The notes beneath the pieces were generated by a model. That model had not been told where the DNA came from. It made no database searches and was given only the letters and a program-made list of their open reading frames with translations. Positions 53,287-62,885 of a stretch of DNA of 64,000 nt are shown here, piece by piece. The DNA is from Candidatus Saccharicenans subterraneus. GTDB taxonomy: Bacteria; Acidobacteriota; Aminicenantia; Aminicenantales; Saccharicenantaceae. How positions within the stretch are numbered: position 1 is the first letter of the stretch; each line of letters starts with the position of its first letter. The DNA lies in assembly GCA_003426165.1 (NCBI GenBank), contig QUAH01000001.1, positions 186,001-250,000 of the forward strand. The letters are read 5' to 3'. A program made the translations under genes and the position numbers.

Positions 53287-53962
53287 GAACCGCTGGCTGC
53301 TGGCACCTGTTCAACTCCAGGAAAATTTTTACCCGGCTTCTCTGGGAGACGGTTAACTGGCTGGAATCCTGGAGGCTGGTTTCTTCAATCCAGTTGAATT
53401 CTTTCCTTATTTCCCTGCCTGCCAGCTGGCTTCTCTGGAGTTCGATGGTCCGCTGGCCGCTGATGGTTTTCCTCTTAAACCAGGGCATCTTTTCCAGGAC
53501 CCGGGACCAGGGCACGTCCGGCAGAACCAGCTTGATCCGGTGTCCGGCCGGGTCTGCCGAACAATCTATAACTTCCGGGTCAAAGCTGTAGTAAAAGTTG
53601 ATTTCCTCTTCCTTCCCTTCCACGTAATCCAGCTTTAATTCGGGTGATGGGATGGGGCCTGGCCAGGGCTGGCCATCAGCGGTCCGGACTTCCCAGCGGA
53701 ATAATTGAGAACCCAGGTGGTAGATGATGAAATCAGGGCCGTCCTCTTCCAGGAAGGCGGACCAGCCGGCCTCCAGTAAATAGACCCCGCTTTTCTCGGT
53801 GGCGGGACCAGTCCGGAAATCACCCTGGACCAGCAGCCTTATGGTCACCTGCCAGAACTGGCCCTGTTCCCGGGCCGGCTGTCCGCCCGAGAACAAAAAG
53901 AGAGCCAGGAGCATTACGGCCACGATGGCCAAGCCTGAAAACCTAAAATACTTGAAACCCAA
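53249..53962 (-). CDS. Secreted protein of unknown function
   Basis: 237 residues. A hydrophobic N-terminal segment (LAIVAVMLLALFLFSGG) may be a signal peptide or anchor. The mature part has an alternating beta pattern and many Trp/Tyr residues (FWQVTIRLLVQGDF, INFYYSFDPEVIDCS) and a basic C-terminus. No known family or catalytic motif is recognised. It is convergent with xerD, and the last 12 codons of both genes lie in the shared 38 bp. No clear ribosome-binding site is visible upstream, which lowers confidence in the start. Confidence 0.65.
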   Translation of the reverse strand: MGFKYFRFSGLAIVAVMLLALFLFSGGQPAREQGQFWQVTIRLLVQGDFRTGPATEKSGVYLLEAGWSAFLEEDGPDFIIYHLGSQLFRWEVRTADGQPWPGPIPSPELKLDYVEGKEEEINFYYSFDPEVIDCSADPAGHRIKLVLPDVPWSRVLEKMPWFKRKTISGQRTIELQRSQLAGREIRKEFNWIEETSLQDSSQLTVSQRSRVKIFLELNRCQQPAVLRPGDGTGRRSA

Positions 53963-54005
53963 AGCCCTGGCCTTTCGTATATATTGTAAACACCGGACCG
54001 GTCTA

Positions 54006-54034
54006 TTGACAAGTGACTATTCCAGTGGTAGATT
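54006..54034 (+). promoter_or_regulatory. Promoter of the TetR-RND efflux operon
   Basis: TTGACA (54006-54011), 17-bp spacer, TAGATT (54029-54034), about 75 bp before the regulator gene. Confidence 0.7.
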
Positions 54035-54059
54035 ATATGAACTATTCAGGCTACAAAAT

Positions 54060-54085
54060 AAACTAATCAGTTTAAGAACTAAACT
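54060..54085. promoter_or_regulatory. Candidate TetR operator (overlapping dyads)
   Basis: AGTTTA-AGAAC-TAAACT (54069-54085) is a perfect 17-bp dyad. It overlaps a second one, AAACT-AATC-AGTTT (54060-54073). They lie just downstream of the predicted transcription start, where an autorepressor would block elongation. Confidence 0.55.
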
Positions 54086-54109
54086 CAAAAGTAAATCATG
54101 GAGGTCAGG

Positions 54110-54793
54110 ATGGCCGAGGGCCGTATAAATAAGAAAGAAATAATCCAGGCCGAATACAAGAGGCTGATGCTGCTGGCCGCGGAAAGGGTTATCCTCCGCC
54201 GCGGTTTCAGGTCGGCCACCATGGATGAGATTGCCAGGGAAGCCAATTTTTCCAAGGCGACCCTGTACAAGTACTTCCATAACAAGGGGCAGATTCTCCT
54301 GGAAATCATCCTGCAATACATCGACGAGATAAAGGAGCGCCTGAGAGAAATTCAGCAATCCGAGCGCTCTCCGGATGAGAAACTGAAACAGATGATCCTG
54401 TCGGTGCTGGACATTCAGACCAGAAAAGAAAATATCTCCCGATTGTTTGTCCAGGACAAGAGCCTGCGTGATTTCATCCACCGGATTTTTGCCCCCAGCC
54501 GCAAGGAGGATAACCGGGAATTCCAGCAGGCCCTGAAGCTTTTCAAGGCCAGGCGGGAAGAGATATCTCAATCGGGTTGCCTGGTACTGACCGAGGGCAT
54601 GGAGCGGGGCCTGTTCGTGGCCACCGACCCCGAAAAACTTCTCCGCTACGTCTGGGCCCTGATAGAGGGGCTGATCCATACCCGGTACTGGCAGGAGGAA
54701 AAAGTTTCTCCGGAGGACGAGACCGAACAGATCTTTGAATTCTTGATGACAGGCATTGCCGGAAAGTCTGTTCAGAAAGGAGCGACCGAATGA
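54110..54793 (+). CDS. TetR/AcrR-family transcriptional regulator
   Basis: About 227 residues from the ATG at 54110, which is preceded by GGAGGTCAGG. The N-terminal helix-turn-helix reads ATMDEIAREANFSKATLYKYF, the classic TetR form, and the C-terminal helical domain would bind a ligand and dimerise. It overlaps tolC by 4 bp and heads an efflux operon, so local repression of the pump relieved by a substrate is the likely role. The dyads in its leader are the obvious operator. Confidence 0.94.
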   Translation: MAEGRINKKEIIQAEYKRLMLLAAERVILRRGFRSATMDEIAREANFSKATLYKYFHNKGQILLEIILQYIDEIKERLREIQQSERSPDEKLKQMILSVLDIQTRKENISRLFVQDKSLRDFIHRIFAPSRKEDNREFQQALKLFKARREEISQSGCLVLTEGMERGLFVATDPEKLLRYVWALIEGLIHTRYWQEEKVSPEDETEQIFEFLMTGIAGKSVQKGATE

Positions 54794-56151
54794 AAGCCGC
54801 AAGATTCTGGTTTTTGGCATTAATTGTCTTTCTGGCCGCAGGCTGGATTAACCTGCCGGCCCAGGAAAAAACCGCTAACAAACTGGAACTGACTCTTGAT
54901 GATTGCCTCAAGCTGGCCCTGGAGCAAAATCCTTTTTACCTGGCCAGCCTGGAAAAAGAGAGCGAAGCCAGGGCCCAGGTCCACCGGGCGGTGGCCGGGT
55001 TTCTGCCAACCCTGAATGCCCAGGGCAGCGATATCCTGGATAAGAAGGTCTTCACCGTGGAAATTCCGCCCATGGTCCCCGGGGGACAGCCGCAGAGAGT
55101 CAAGTTTGATTTCACCCGGACCTACCAGATGAGCCTCAATTTTTCCTTTCCCCTTTTCACCGGGGGGCGGCTGACCTCGGCCTACCGCCAGGCCAACTAT
55201 AACTATCAGGCCACCCAGGAGTCCATCAAGCAGTCCCGCCAGGAAACCATCCTGAACGTCAAGCAGGCTTTCTACGGGTACCTTCTGGCCCGCAGGTTCC
55301 TGGAGGTGGCCGAGGAATCGGTCGGCCTGGCCGAAAAGCACCTGAAGAATGTCAGGAACCTGGCCGAGGTGGGCATGGCCACCAAGTTTGACCTGCTCCG
55401 GGCCGAGGTTCAGCTGGCCAACCTGCAGCCCCAGCTGATAAGGGCCAGGAACGGGCTGCAGATGTCGGAGCTGGCCCTCAAGAACCTTCTCGGCCTGGAC
55501 CTCGACCAGCCGGTCGAAATAAAAGGCGAGCTCTCTTTTCAGGAAGTGCAGATAGACCCGGAAGAATCCATTCAGAAAGCCCTGCTCAACCGGCCCGAAA
55601 TTCAACAGCTCGGCTATCAACGGCGGATGGCCGGGGAAATGGTCAAGCTGGCCCGGGCGGCCGACCTGCCGACCGTGGCCATAGGCGGGCAGATCAATTA
55701 CTGGTCCAACTATCTGAATTTTAAGAAAAACAACTGGGAAAATTATTACACCATCAGCCTGGCCCTGAACATCCCAATCTTTAATGGCTTTGCGGCCCAG
55801 GCCCAGGCGGCCCAGGCCAAGGCCCTGGCCCGGCAGCTCGATTATTCGATGAAAGGATTGACCGAGGCTGTCCGGCTGGAAGTGGAGCAGGCCATTCTGA
55901 ATTACCACCAGGCCCGGGAAGCCCTGCTGTCGCAGCAGAAAAACGTGGAACAGGCGGCTGAAGCCGTCCGCCTGGCCGAGCTGAACTTTGCCGAGGGACT
56001 GGCCACCACCCTGGATGTGACCACGGCCCAGGTGGCCCTGAGCCAGGCCAGGACCAATTACGCCCAGGCCCAGTATGAATGCCTGATGGCCCTGGCCCAG
56101 CTGGAGAAGGCTACCGGCGAATCGGTATCCGGATATAAATCCGACAGGTGA
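54790..56151 (+). CDS. TolC-family outer-membrane efflux channel
   Basis: 453 residues. Signal peptide (FWFLALIVFLAAGWINLPA|Q), then two outer-membrane-efflux repeats: LTLDDCLKLALEQNP through FPLFTGGRLTSAYRQA, and LLNRPEIQQLGYQ through NIPIFNGFAAQAQAA. The long helical hairpins are rich in Ala, Gln and Glu, as in TolC tunnels. It forms the exit duct for the RND pump encoded downstream. Confidence 0.94.
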   Translation: MKAARFWFLALIVFLAAGWINLPAQEKTANKLELTLDDCLKLALEQNPFYLASLEKESEARAQVHRAVAGFLPTLNAQGSDILDKKVFTVEIPPMVPGGQPQRVKFDFTRTYQMSLNFSFPLFTGGRLTSAYRQANYNYQATQESIKQSRQETILNVKQAFYGYLLARRFLEVAEESVGLAEKHLKNVRNLAEVGMATKFDLLRAEVQLANLQPQLIRARNGLQMSELALKNLLGLDLDQPVEIKGELSFQEVQIDPEESIQKALLNRPEIQQLGYQRRMAGEMVKLARAADLPTVAIGGQINYWSNYLNFKKNNWENYYTISLALNIPIFNGFAAQAQAAQAKALARQLDYSMKGLTEAVRLEVEQAILNYHQAREALLSQQKNVEQAAEAVRLAELNFAEGLATTLDVTTAQVALSQARTNYAQAQYECLMALAQLEKATGESVSGYKSDR

Positions 56152-56185
56152 GAGTAAATCACTGGCAGTCGAATAGGAGGACAAC

Positions 56186-57295
56186 ATGTTCTTGAGAGGA
56201 AAAGCCAAATACGCGGTTTATGGAGCAATTTTCCTTTTTCTGGTTTCCTGTCAGAAACCGGTGGAGAAAAAGGCAGCGGATGACGGCCTTAAGCCGGCAC
56301 CGGTAAAAGTTTACAAGGTCAAGAAGCAGAGAATATCGGAAAAGTTAACCTATACGGCCACCCTGGAAGCCTGGAAAAGGCAGGCCATCACCCCCGACAT
56401 TTCCGGGAAGGTGGCCAGGATATACGTCAACGAAGGCGAAAGGGTTAAACAGGGGCAGCTGCTGGCCGAGCTTGACACCAGGTCCATACGGTTGCAACTG
56501 GAACAGGCCGAGGCGGCCCTGGCCATGGCCCGGGCCAATTTTGAGGATGCCAGCCGGAACCTGGAAAGAATGGAAAGGCTTTACAAGGAAAAGGCCGTTT
56601 CCGACCAGCAGTACGAAAAGGTCCGGCTGGCCTTTGAAGCGGCCAGGGCCCAGAAAGAACAGGCCGAGGCCGCGGTTAACCTGGCCAGGCATGCCCTGGA
56701 CGTCTCCATCATGCGGGCTCCGTTTGATGGAGTGATAGCTGCCAAGAACCTGGAAGAAGGCGACATCATCAACCCGATGATGGGCGGATTTTCGGCCACC
56801 TCGGGCGTGTTGACCCTGGTCGATTATTCCAGAATCAAGGTCCGCTTCGATGTCTCCCCGGTTGATGCCATAAGAATGGCCAGGGGGCAGAAAGTTTACC
56901 TGGAAAGCTTTGTCCTGCCCGGGCAACAGTTTGAAGGCCAGGTGACGGTGGTCAACACCAGCGCCGACCCCCAGACCAAGAAATTCCGGGCGGAAGCCGT
57001 GGTCAACAATCCGGACCTGGCCCTCAAACCCGGGACTTTCGGGCGGGTGATACTCGAAGTCAGCACCAGGGAGAATTCGCTGGCCGTGCCCCAGAAAGCC
57101 ATCCTGGAAAATTCTTATGTTCTGGTGGTTGAAGGCAACAGGGCGGTGAGGAAGAACGTCACCACCGGCCTGAAGAATACGGATTTGATTGAGATTACTT
57201 CCGGCCTGAACGAGGGCGACCTGGTTATTGTCGAGGGAAACTTCGGGCTCATGGATGGCAGCCCGGTTGAGGTGGAAGGCGAGGTGGTAAGATGA
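56186..57295 (+). CDS. RND efflux periplasmic adaptor (membrane fusion protein)
   Basis: 369 residues. A lipobox (FLFLVSC|QK) suggests lipid anchoring. The barrel-sandwich halves are SGKVARIYVNEGERVKQGQ and MRAPFDGVIAAKNLEEGD, separated by a long coiled hairpin (~residues 105-165). A beta-barrel and membrane-proximal domain follow. It links the RND permease to the TolC channel. AGGAGGACAAC precedes the start, and the gene overlaps the permease gene by 4 bp. Confidence 0.95.
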   Translation: MFLRGKAKYAVYGAIFLFLVSCQKPVEKKAADDGLKPAPVKVYKVKKQRISEKLTYTATLEAWKRQAITPDISGKVARIYVNEGERVKQGQLLAELDTRSIRLQLEQAEAALAMARANFEDASRNLERMERLYKEKAVSDQQYEKVRLAFEAARAQKEQAEAAVNLARHALDVSIMRAPFDGVIAAKNLEEGDIINPMMGGFSATSGVLTLVDYSRIKVRFDVSPVDAIRMARGQKVYLESFVLPGQQFEGQVTVVNTSADPQTKKFRAEAVVNNPDLALKPGTFGRVILEVSTRENSLAVPQKAILENSYVLVVEGNRAVRKNVTTGLKNTDLIEITSGLNEGDLVIVEGNFGLMDGSPVEVEGEVVR

Positions 57296-60200
57296 AGCTG
57301 CCTGAATTTTCGGTCAGAAGAAAAGTTACGGCCTCGATGATCGCCATGATCCTGGTGGTCATCGGGCTGATCGCCTTTTCCCGCCTGGGGCTGGATTTCT
57401 TTCCGGACCTGGAATACCCAACCGTTTCGGTCATAACCACCTACCGCGGGGCTTCCTCCGAGGACATAGAAAAAACCATCACCGAGCCTCTGGAACAGGT
57501 GGTCAGCTCGGTGAGCGGCGTCAAGAAGGTCACCTCCCAGAGCTCGGAAGGAGTTTCCGTGCTGATGGTGGAGTTTGAATGGGGCACCAACCTGGATTTT
57601 GCCGCCCAGGATATCCGCGACCAGATCGGTCTCTACCGCAATTTTCTCCCGACCAACGCTTCCAATCCCCTGGTGGTCAAGTTCAACCTGTCCCAGTTCC
57701 CGGTGGTCTTTTACGGAATCACCGCCGATTCCGGCTATTCCACCTATGACCTGAAAAAAATGATGGAAGACGAGGTCAAGCCCAGGCTGGAAAGGCTGGA
57801 CGGAGTGGCTTCGGCCGCAGTCTTTTCCACGGACGAAAGAGAAATCAGGGTTGAGGTCGATAAGAATGCCCTGATTTCCTACAACCTGTCGCTGGACCGG
57901 GTGCTGATGGCCCTGGCCGCCGAAAATGTCAACGCCCCGGCCGGGGACGTGGTGGAGCGACATGAAGACCTGATAGTCAGAACCCTGGGAGAGTTCCGGA
58001 GCGTGGAAGATGTCAGGAACGTGGTGGTGGGGCTTTCCCAGCGCGGCGAGCCCATTTATGTCAGAGACATAGCCGAGGTTAAAGATACGTTTAAGGAAAC
58101 CAGGAACGTGGCCCGGGTGCAGGAGCAGAAGGGAGTTTACCTGGTAGTGAACAAGCGCTCGGGCGCCAACACGGCCCTGGTTGGTAATGCCGTTAAAAAA
58201 GAAATAAGCAAGATTCAGGCCAGCCTTCCCGGGAACGTCAAGTTTCATATGGCCATGGACCAGGCCGAAATGATTAACATGGTGGCCAGCCGGACTTCAA
58301 ACAACGCCGTGGTCGGGGCTTTCCTGGCCATTGGCCTGATCTTCCTTTTCCTTAGAAACTGGCGGCCGACCATGATTATCGCCATTGCCATTCCCCTGTC
58401 TGTTATCACCACGTTTGTGGCCCTGTACGCTGCCGGTTACACCCTGAACCTGATGACCCTGGGCGGGTTGGCCCTGGGTGTGGGCATGCTGGTGGATAAC
58501 GCCATCGTGGTCATAGAAAACACCTTCAGACATATCGAGGAAGGCAAGCACGTCGAAGAGGCCGCGGTCGTTGGCGCCTCCGAGGTGGGCATGGCCATCA
58601 CCGCCTCCACCCTGACCACCATCATCGTTTTTCTGCCCGTGGTCTTTGCCGGCGGCATCACCGGCAAGCTGACCCAGCCCCTGGCCCTGACCATTGTCTT
58701 CTCCCTGGTCTCTTCGCTGTTTGTGGCCCTGACCCTGGTGCCGTTATTTTCTTCGTTGTTGTTCAAGGCCAGGGCAAAGAAAAGCTCGGCTGATGAAGAG
58801 TGCGTGGTCAAAGAGCCACATTTTGCTGCAGCCAGAGCTTTTTACCGCAAACTGCTGGCTGCGGCTTTAAGGAAGAGAAAGATCGTCCTGGCCGTCACCG
58901 CTGCCCTGTTTGTGATTTCCCTGGTGACCGTTGCCTTTCTCGGGACAGAATTCATGCCCCAGTCCGACCGCAATTTCCTGATGGTCAGGATCAAATTGCC
59001 CGTGGGGACGTCGCTGGATGAAACCAACAGGATTCTTGGCCAGGTCGAAAGAATATTCAGCCAGCAGCCCGAGGTCACCCTGGTTTCGGCCCAGGCTGGA
59101 TCGCGGGCGGAAGAAGACCCGGCCGACATGGCCAGCGGCATGGGCATTACCGGGACCCACGAGGGACTGCTGATGGTCAGGCTGGTAGACAGGTCGGAAA
59201 GAAAATATTCAGACATGGAGATCCTGGAGAGAGTCAGAAAGATGCTGCCGCAGCTGGAGAATTTCAAGTTCGAACAGATCAACATGGAAGCGGCCATGAT
59301 GGGCGGAGCCTCGGCCCCGGTGGAGATAAAGCTATTCGGAAAAGACCTGGAAAAGCTGAGAGAAATTGGAGACACCATAGTCAAGAGAATCAGCGACGTG
59401 GAAGGCCTGCGTGACCTGACTCACAGCCTGGCCCAGGGCAAGCCTGAATACCAGTTCTCACTCGACCGGGAAAGGGCGGCCAGGCTGGGACTGGCCGTGG
59501 CCCAGGTCTCCAGCACCATTCAAACCGCAACCCAGGGAACCGTGGTCAGCCGCTACCGCGACGGTTCGGACGAGGTTAATATCAGGGTAATACTGGCCAA
59601 GCAGTACCGCGATACCCTGGAAGAAATAAGGAAGACCCCGCTGATGTCTGCGGCCGGAAAAATGATTTTCCTGGAACAGATTGCCGATTGGAAACGCGGC
59701 GAGGGCCCGATCCAGATAACCAGGGAAAACCAGATGCGAAAAATTTCGATAACAGCCAATATTGCCGGGCGGGACCTGGGAACCGTCATGCGCGATATCC
59801 GCAGCCGTCTGGGCGATTTTGAAAAGCAATTGCCGCCCGGTTATTTCCTGGAGTATGGCGGCGCTTACGAACAGATGATTGACGCCTTTAAGGTGCTGGC
59901 CGCAGCCCTGGCCCTGGCCGTGCTCCTGGTTTACATGGTCATGGCTTCTCAATTTGAGAACTTTCTCCATCCGTTTGTCATCATGTTCACCATTCCCCTG
60001 GCCATTATCGGCGTCATTTTTGGCCTGTTGATATCCGGAAAGCCGGTCAGCCTGCCGGCCCTGATAGGTGTCATCATCCTGGCTGGAATTGCCGTCAATA
60101 ATGGCATCGTCATGATCGATTACATCAACCAGCTCATCAGGAGAGGACTGGATAAAAGAGAGGCCATTATCAGGGGCGCGGTTACCAGGTTAAGACCGGT

Positions 60201-60420
60201 CCTGCTGACGGCCCTGACCACCATTCTGGGCATGTTGCCCATGGCCGTGGCCGGTGGGTCTGGCGCCGAATTCCGTTCCCCCATGGCCGTGGCCGTGGTC
60301 GGGGGACTGACCGCCACCACCCTGCTGACCCTGTTCATCATTCCGATCGTCTACAGCATTTTCAACCGGGTCTCCTTTAAGGAATACGTGCCCCAGTCTG
60401 AAGAGTTGCCCTGTAAATAA
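57292..60420 (+). CDS. RND-family efflux permease (AcrB/HAE1 type)
   Basis: 1042 residues, the full length of a proton-driven tripartite pump. The N-terminal helix region RRKVTASMIAMILVVIGLIAF, the membrane proton-relay segment GVGMLVDNAIVVIENT (one Asp followed by Asn rather than the Asp-Asp of AcrB) and the second internal repeat from ~residue 520 are present. PALIGVIILAGIAVNNGIVMID matches the TM10 region. The substrate cannot be predicted; heavy-metal CusA-type Met clusters are not obvious. The operon ends with a terminator. Confidence 0.95.
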   Translation: MKLPEFSVRRKVTASMIAMILVVIGLIAFSRLGLDFFPDLEYPTVSVITTYRGASSEDIEKTITEPLEQVVSSVSGVKKVTSQSSEGVSVLMVEFEWGTNLDFAAQDIRDQIGLYRNFLPTNASNPLVVKFNLSQFPVVFYGITADSGYSTYDLKKMMEDEVKPRLERLDGVASAAVFSTDEREIRVEVDKNALISYNLSLDRVLMALAAENVNAPAGDVVERHEDLIVRTLGEFRSVEDVRNVVVGLSQRGEPIYVRDIAEVKDTFKETRNVARVQEQKGVYLVVNKRSGANTALVGNAVKKEISKIQASLPGNVKFHMAMDQAEMINMVASRTSNNAVVGAFLAIGLIFLFLRNWRPTMIIAIAIPLSVITTFVALYAAGYTLNLMTLGGLALGVGMLVDNAIVVIENTFRHIEEGKHVEEAAVVGASEVGMAITASTLTTIIVFLPVVFAGGITGKLTQPLALTIVFSLVSSLFVALTLVPLFSSLLFKARAKKSSADEECVVKEPHFAAARAFYRKLLAAALRKRKIVLAVTAALFVISLVTVAFLGTEFMPQSDRNFLMVRIKLPVGTSLDETNRILGQVERIFSQQPEVTLVSAQAGSRAEEDPADMASGMGITGTHEGLLMVRLVDRSERKYSDMEILERVRKMLPQLENFKFEQINMEAAMMGGASAPVEIKLFGKDLEKLREIGDTIVKRISDVEGLRDLTHSLAQGKPEYQFSLDRERAARLGLAVAQVSSTIQTATQGTVVSRYRDGSDEVNIRVILAKQYRDTLEEIRKTPLMSAAGKMIFLEQIADWKRGEGPIQITRENQMRKISITANIAGRDLGTVMRDIRSRLGDFEKQLPPGYFLEYGGAYEQMIDAFKVLAAALALAVLLVYMVMASQFENFLHPFVIMFTIPLAIIGVIFGLLISGKPVSLPALIGVIILAGIAVNNGIVMIDYINQLIRRGLDKREAIIRGAVTRLRPVLLTALTTILGMLPMAVAGGSGAEFRSPMAVAVVGGLTATTLLTLFIIPIVYSIFNRVSFKEYVPQSEELPCK

Positions 60421-60445
60421 TTAGATTTATTAGAGTTAATGGTAA

Positions 60446-60475
60446 GGGGCAGCCGTAAGGCTGCCCTTTTTTATT
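60446..60475 (+). terminator. Intrinsic terminator of the efflux operon
   Basis: Stem GGGCAGCC/GGCTGCCC with a GTAA loop and a TTTTTTATTT tail, 26 bp after the permease stop. Confidence 0.92.
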
Positions 60476-60594
60476 TGCACCGGTCGAACTTCCCCCGGAC
60501 AACCCGCCTGGACCCGGAGGAAAAATCCTGATTGCCCGAAGCCATGGAATTTTATATCCTATTATGAAGCCAAAACTCACTCAAGGAGGCAGGG

Positions 60595-62820
60595 GTGAAA
60601 AGATTGGCCTCATTCACGCTCGCCTTTCTGGCAATAATCATTTCCATGGGTCCGGGCCTTCTGGCCGCTCCCAGGAAGTTGATCTATCTTGATGCCTCGG
60701 TTCTGCCCGAGGGGCGCCTTTCGAGCTGGCGGAACCTGGGAACACTGGGGGGAAATTTCGTCCCGGTTTTCCGGACGCAGCCAACGGTAGAAATCGTCAA
60801 GAACCAGAAGGCTGTAAACCTGACGGCCGTGGATGTCCTGTTGCGCTCTACTTTTTCCCCGCCGGCCAGCCTGAACGGTCGGCAGCCGTTCACCCTCCTG
60901 GTCAGGGTCTTCATTCCTGAACTGGCCCAGAGAAGGACCATCCTGGCCTGGTCACAGCAGCCAGAGGCAGGAGCCATTTTTGGAATTGGCAAAGGACTTG
61001 ATGCTGCTTTTTCTCATTCGGACCGGGTCAAGCTCGGCTACCGGAATGGTTACCCCGAGCCCGGGGTCTGGCATCTCCTGGCTTTTGTCTATGACGGCAA
61101 ATCAATCCGGGTTTACGTGGACGGCTGGTTGAAGTCCGAAACCCCGGCCACGCTGTCCATCAAGCCGGACAGGTATTTTTATCTCGGGGGAGAAATCGCT
61201 GAGCGCTGGCCGCTCCCGGTGGACCCATTCAACGGTTACCTGGCCACCCTGGAGTTACTGGACGTGGCTTACAGCCCGCTGGAAATCTGGAACCTGGCCG
61301 GGAGAAAGGAGGCCATTCCCGTTTATCCCGAGGAAGGAGAAGTCGTTACCGCTCTGTCCGTTTCCTTGAGATGGCAGCCAGGAGATGAAAAAGCGGCTTC
61401 CTATGCCGTCTATTTCTCCAGCCAGAGAGACGAGGTGGAAAAGGCCAGCAAGAAAGCTCTGAAGGTAACCCTGGCTTCAACCGTTACCAGCTACGAGGTT
61501 TCTGACCTTAAACCGGGTCAGGCCTATTTCTGGCGGGTGGACCAGCTCGACAGCCGGGGACAGTTGCTGCAGGCCGGAATAGTCAGGCGGTTTTCGCTGG
61601 ATAAGGGACAGGCCAGGAATCCCGTTCCCCACCACCAGCATGGCAGCGTCAGCCGGGAGCTGAATCGCCTGAGCTGGACCCCTGGCCCCTGGGCCACTTC
61701 CCAGGATGTTTATTTCGGCCAGGACCCGAAAAAGCTGGAGAAAGCCAAACCGGTGGTCAGGGACCTGAAGCCCGAACTCAATTTCTTTTTTGTCCCGGAA
61801 AAAAACCTTAAGTTCGGGCAGAACTACTACTGGCGGGTTGACACCAGGAATGGCTCGCTGCCGGCTGCGCCGGGTGAGGTCTGGACCTTCCGGGTGCAGG
61901 ACCAGCCCGATGATGAGCAGATAACTTTCCTGGTGGCGGCCGACCTGCACTACGGGGGCTCCATGAACGCCAGGAAGATTAACCGGGAAATGGTCATGGC
62001 CATGAATGCCGTGGCCGGCCAGAACCTGCCGGAAGGACTGGGCCTTAAAGGAAAGGTGAACACGCCCCGCGGGGTGGTTGTTCTCGGTGATATTGTCGAT
62101 GACGGGAATTCTTCGGAAGTTGAGAAATTCTGGCAGGAGTACGTGGCCGATTTCGGGCTGAAGGGCGACCAGCTTCTGGCCTATCCGGTCTATGAGGGCT
62201 TCGGCGAGAACGATGGCTCTTCCGGCGGCCTGGTCAGGGCCAACCTCAGGAGCCGCAACCGTCTCCGGCCGGGGGTGAGAGGCATCTCGGCCGACGGCCA
62301 GCATTATTCCTGGGATTGGGGCAAGGTACACTTTGTTCATCTCAACCTGTATCCGGGAAGCGTGGGAGAAGAATACCTGAACATCTGGCGCCGGCGGGTC
62401 AGCGGGGATGCCCGCTATCCCAAGCACAGCCTGGAGTTCCTGGTTGAAGATTTGAGGAGAAACGTCGGCGGCAGCGGCCGGCCGGTGGTCATTTTCCAGC
62501 ACTACGGTTTCGATTCCTGGAGCGAGGCCTGGTGGACCCAGAAGGAACGAGCAGCTTTTCTCCAGGCTATCCAGCACTACAATGTCATAGCCATATTCTG
62601 GGGCCATGCTCACGTGGCCCAGAGCCTGAGCTGGAATGATATTCGTACCTGGGGTGTCGGGGCCTTTAACAATGACCCGGAGCCCGGGAACTTTCTGGTG
62701 GTCAGCTTAAAGATGGGACGCAGGAACGGACAGATGACAGTGGCCGTGAAGAAAATGAACGACTGGCTCTCGGCAGAAAAGATCACCTTCCCGGTACGCA
62801 AGGTCCCCAAGAGCAAATAG
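60595..62820 (+). CDS. Secreted LamG / Fn3-like / calcineurin-like phosphoesterase protein
   Basis: 741 residues starting at GTG behind GGAGGCAGG. Signal peptide (LASFTLAFLAIIISMGPGLLA), a LamG/concanavalin-like domain (~30-230, WHLLAFVYDGKSIRVYVDGW), two Fn3-like repeats each with a YFWRVD/YYWRVD strand (~240-435), then a metallophosphoesterase domain (~445-735). Metal motifs AADLHYGG, LGDIVDDG, FQHYGFD and WGHAHVA are present, but the usual GNHD reads GEND, losing the catalytic His. A weak promoter (TTGCCC, 17 bp, TATCCT at 60532-60560) precedes it. It is probably exported and acts on, or binds, an extracellular phosphoester or glycan. Confidence 0.85.
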   Translation: MKRLASFTLAFLAIIISMGPGLLAAPRKLIYLDASVLPEGRLSSWRNLGTLGGNFVPVFRTQPTVEIVKNQKAVNLTAVDVLLRSTFSPPASLNGRQPFTLLVRVFIPELAQRRTILAWSQQPEAGAIFGIGKGLDAAFSHSDRVKLGYRNGYPEPGVWHLLAFVYDGKSIRVYVDGWLKSETPATLSIKPDRYFYLGGEIAERWPLPVDPFNGYLATLELLDVAYSPLEIWNLAGRKEAIPVYPEEGEVVTALSVSLRWQPGDEKAASYAVYFSSQRDEVEKASKKALKVTLASTVTSYEVSDLKPGQAYFWRVDQLDSRGQLLQAGIVRRFSLDKGQARNPVPHHQHGSVSRELNRLSWTPGPWATSQDVYFGQDPKKLEKAKPVVRDLKPELNFFFVPEKNLKFGQNYYWRVDTRNGSLPAAPGEVWTFRVQDQPDDEQITFLVAADLHYGGSMNARKINREMVMAMNAVAGQNLPEGLGLKGKVNTPRGVVVLGDIVDDGNSSEVEKFWQEYVADFGLKGDQLLAYPVYEGFGENDGSSGGLVRANLRSRNRLRPGVRGISADGQHYSWDWGKVHFVHLNLYPGSVGEEYLNIWRRRVSGDARYPKHSLEFLVEDLRRNVGGSGRPVVIFQHYGFDSWSEAWWTQKERAAFLQAIQHYNVIAIFWGHAHVAQSLSWNDIRTWGVGAFNNDPEPGNFLVVSLKMGRRNGQMTVAVKKMNDWLSAEKITFPVRKVPKSK

Positions 62821-62885
62821 CCCGCAGGTTTAATTTAGCGCAGGTAAGAAGTTCCGGCCTGGCCTCTTTTTCCGGTGCTGGTCAT

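Noticed and set aside
54820-56208. A 462-codon minus-strand ORF opposite the TolC gene
   Set aside because: Antisense shadow produced by the GC-rich codon pattern; TolC homology is certain on the plus strand.
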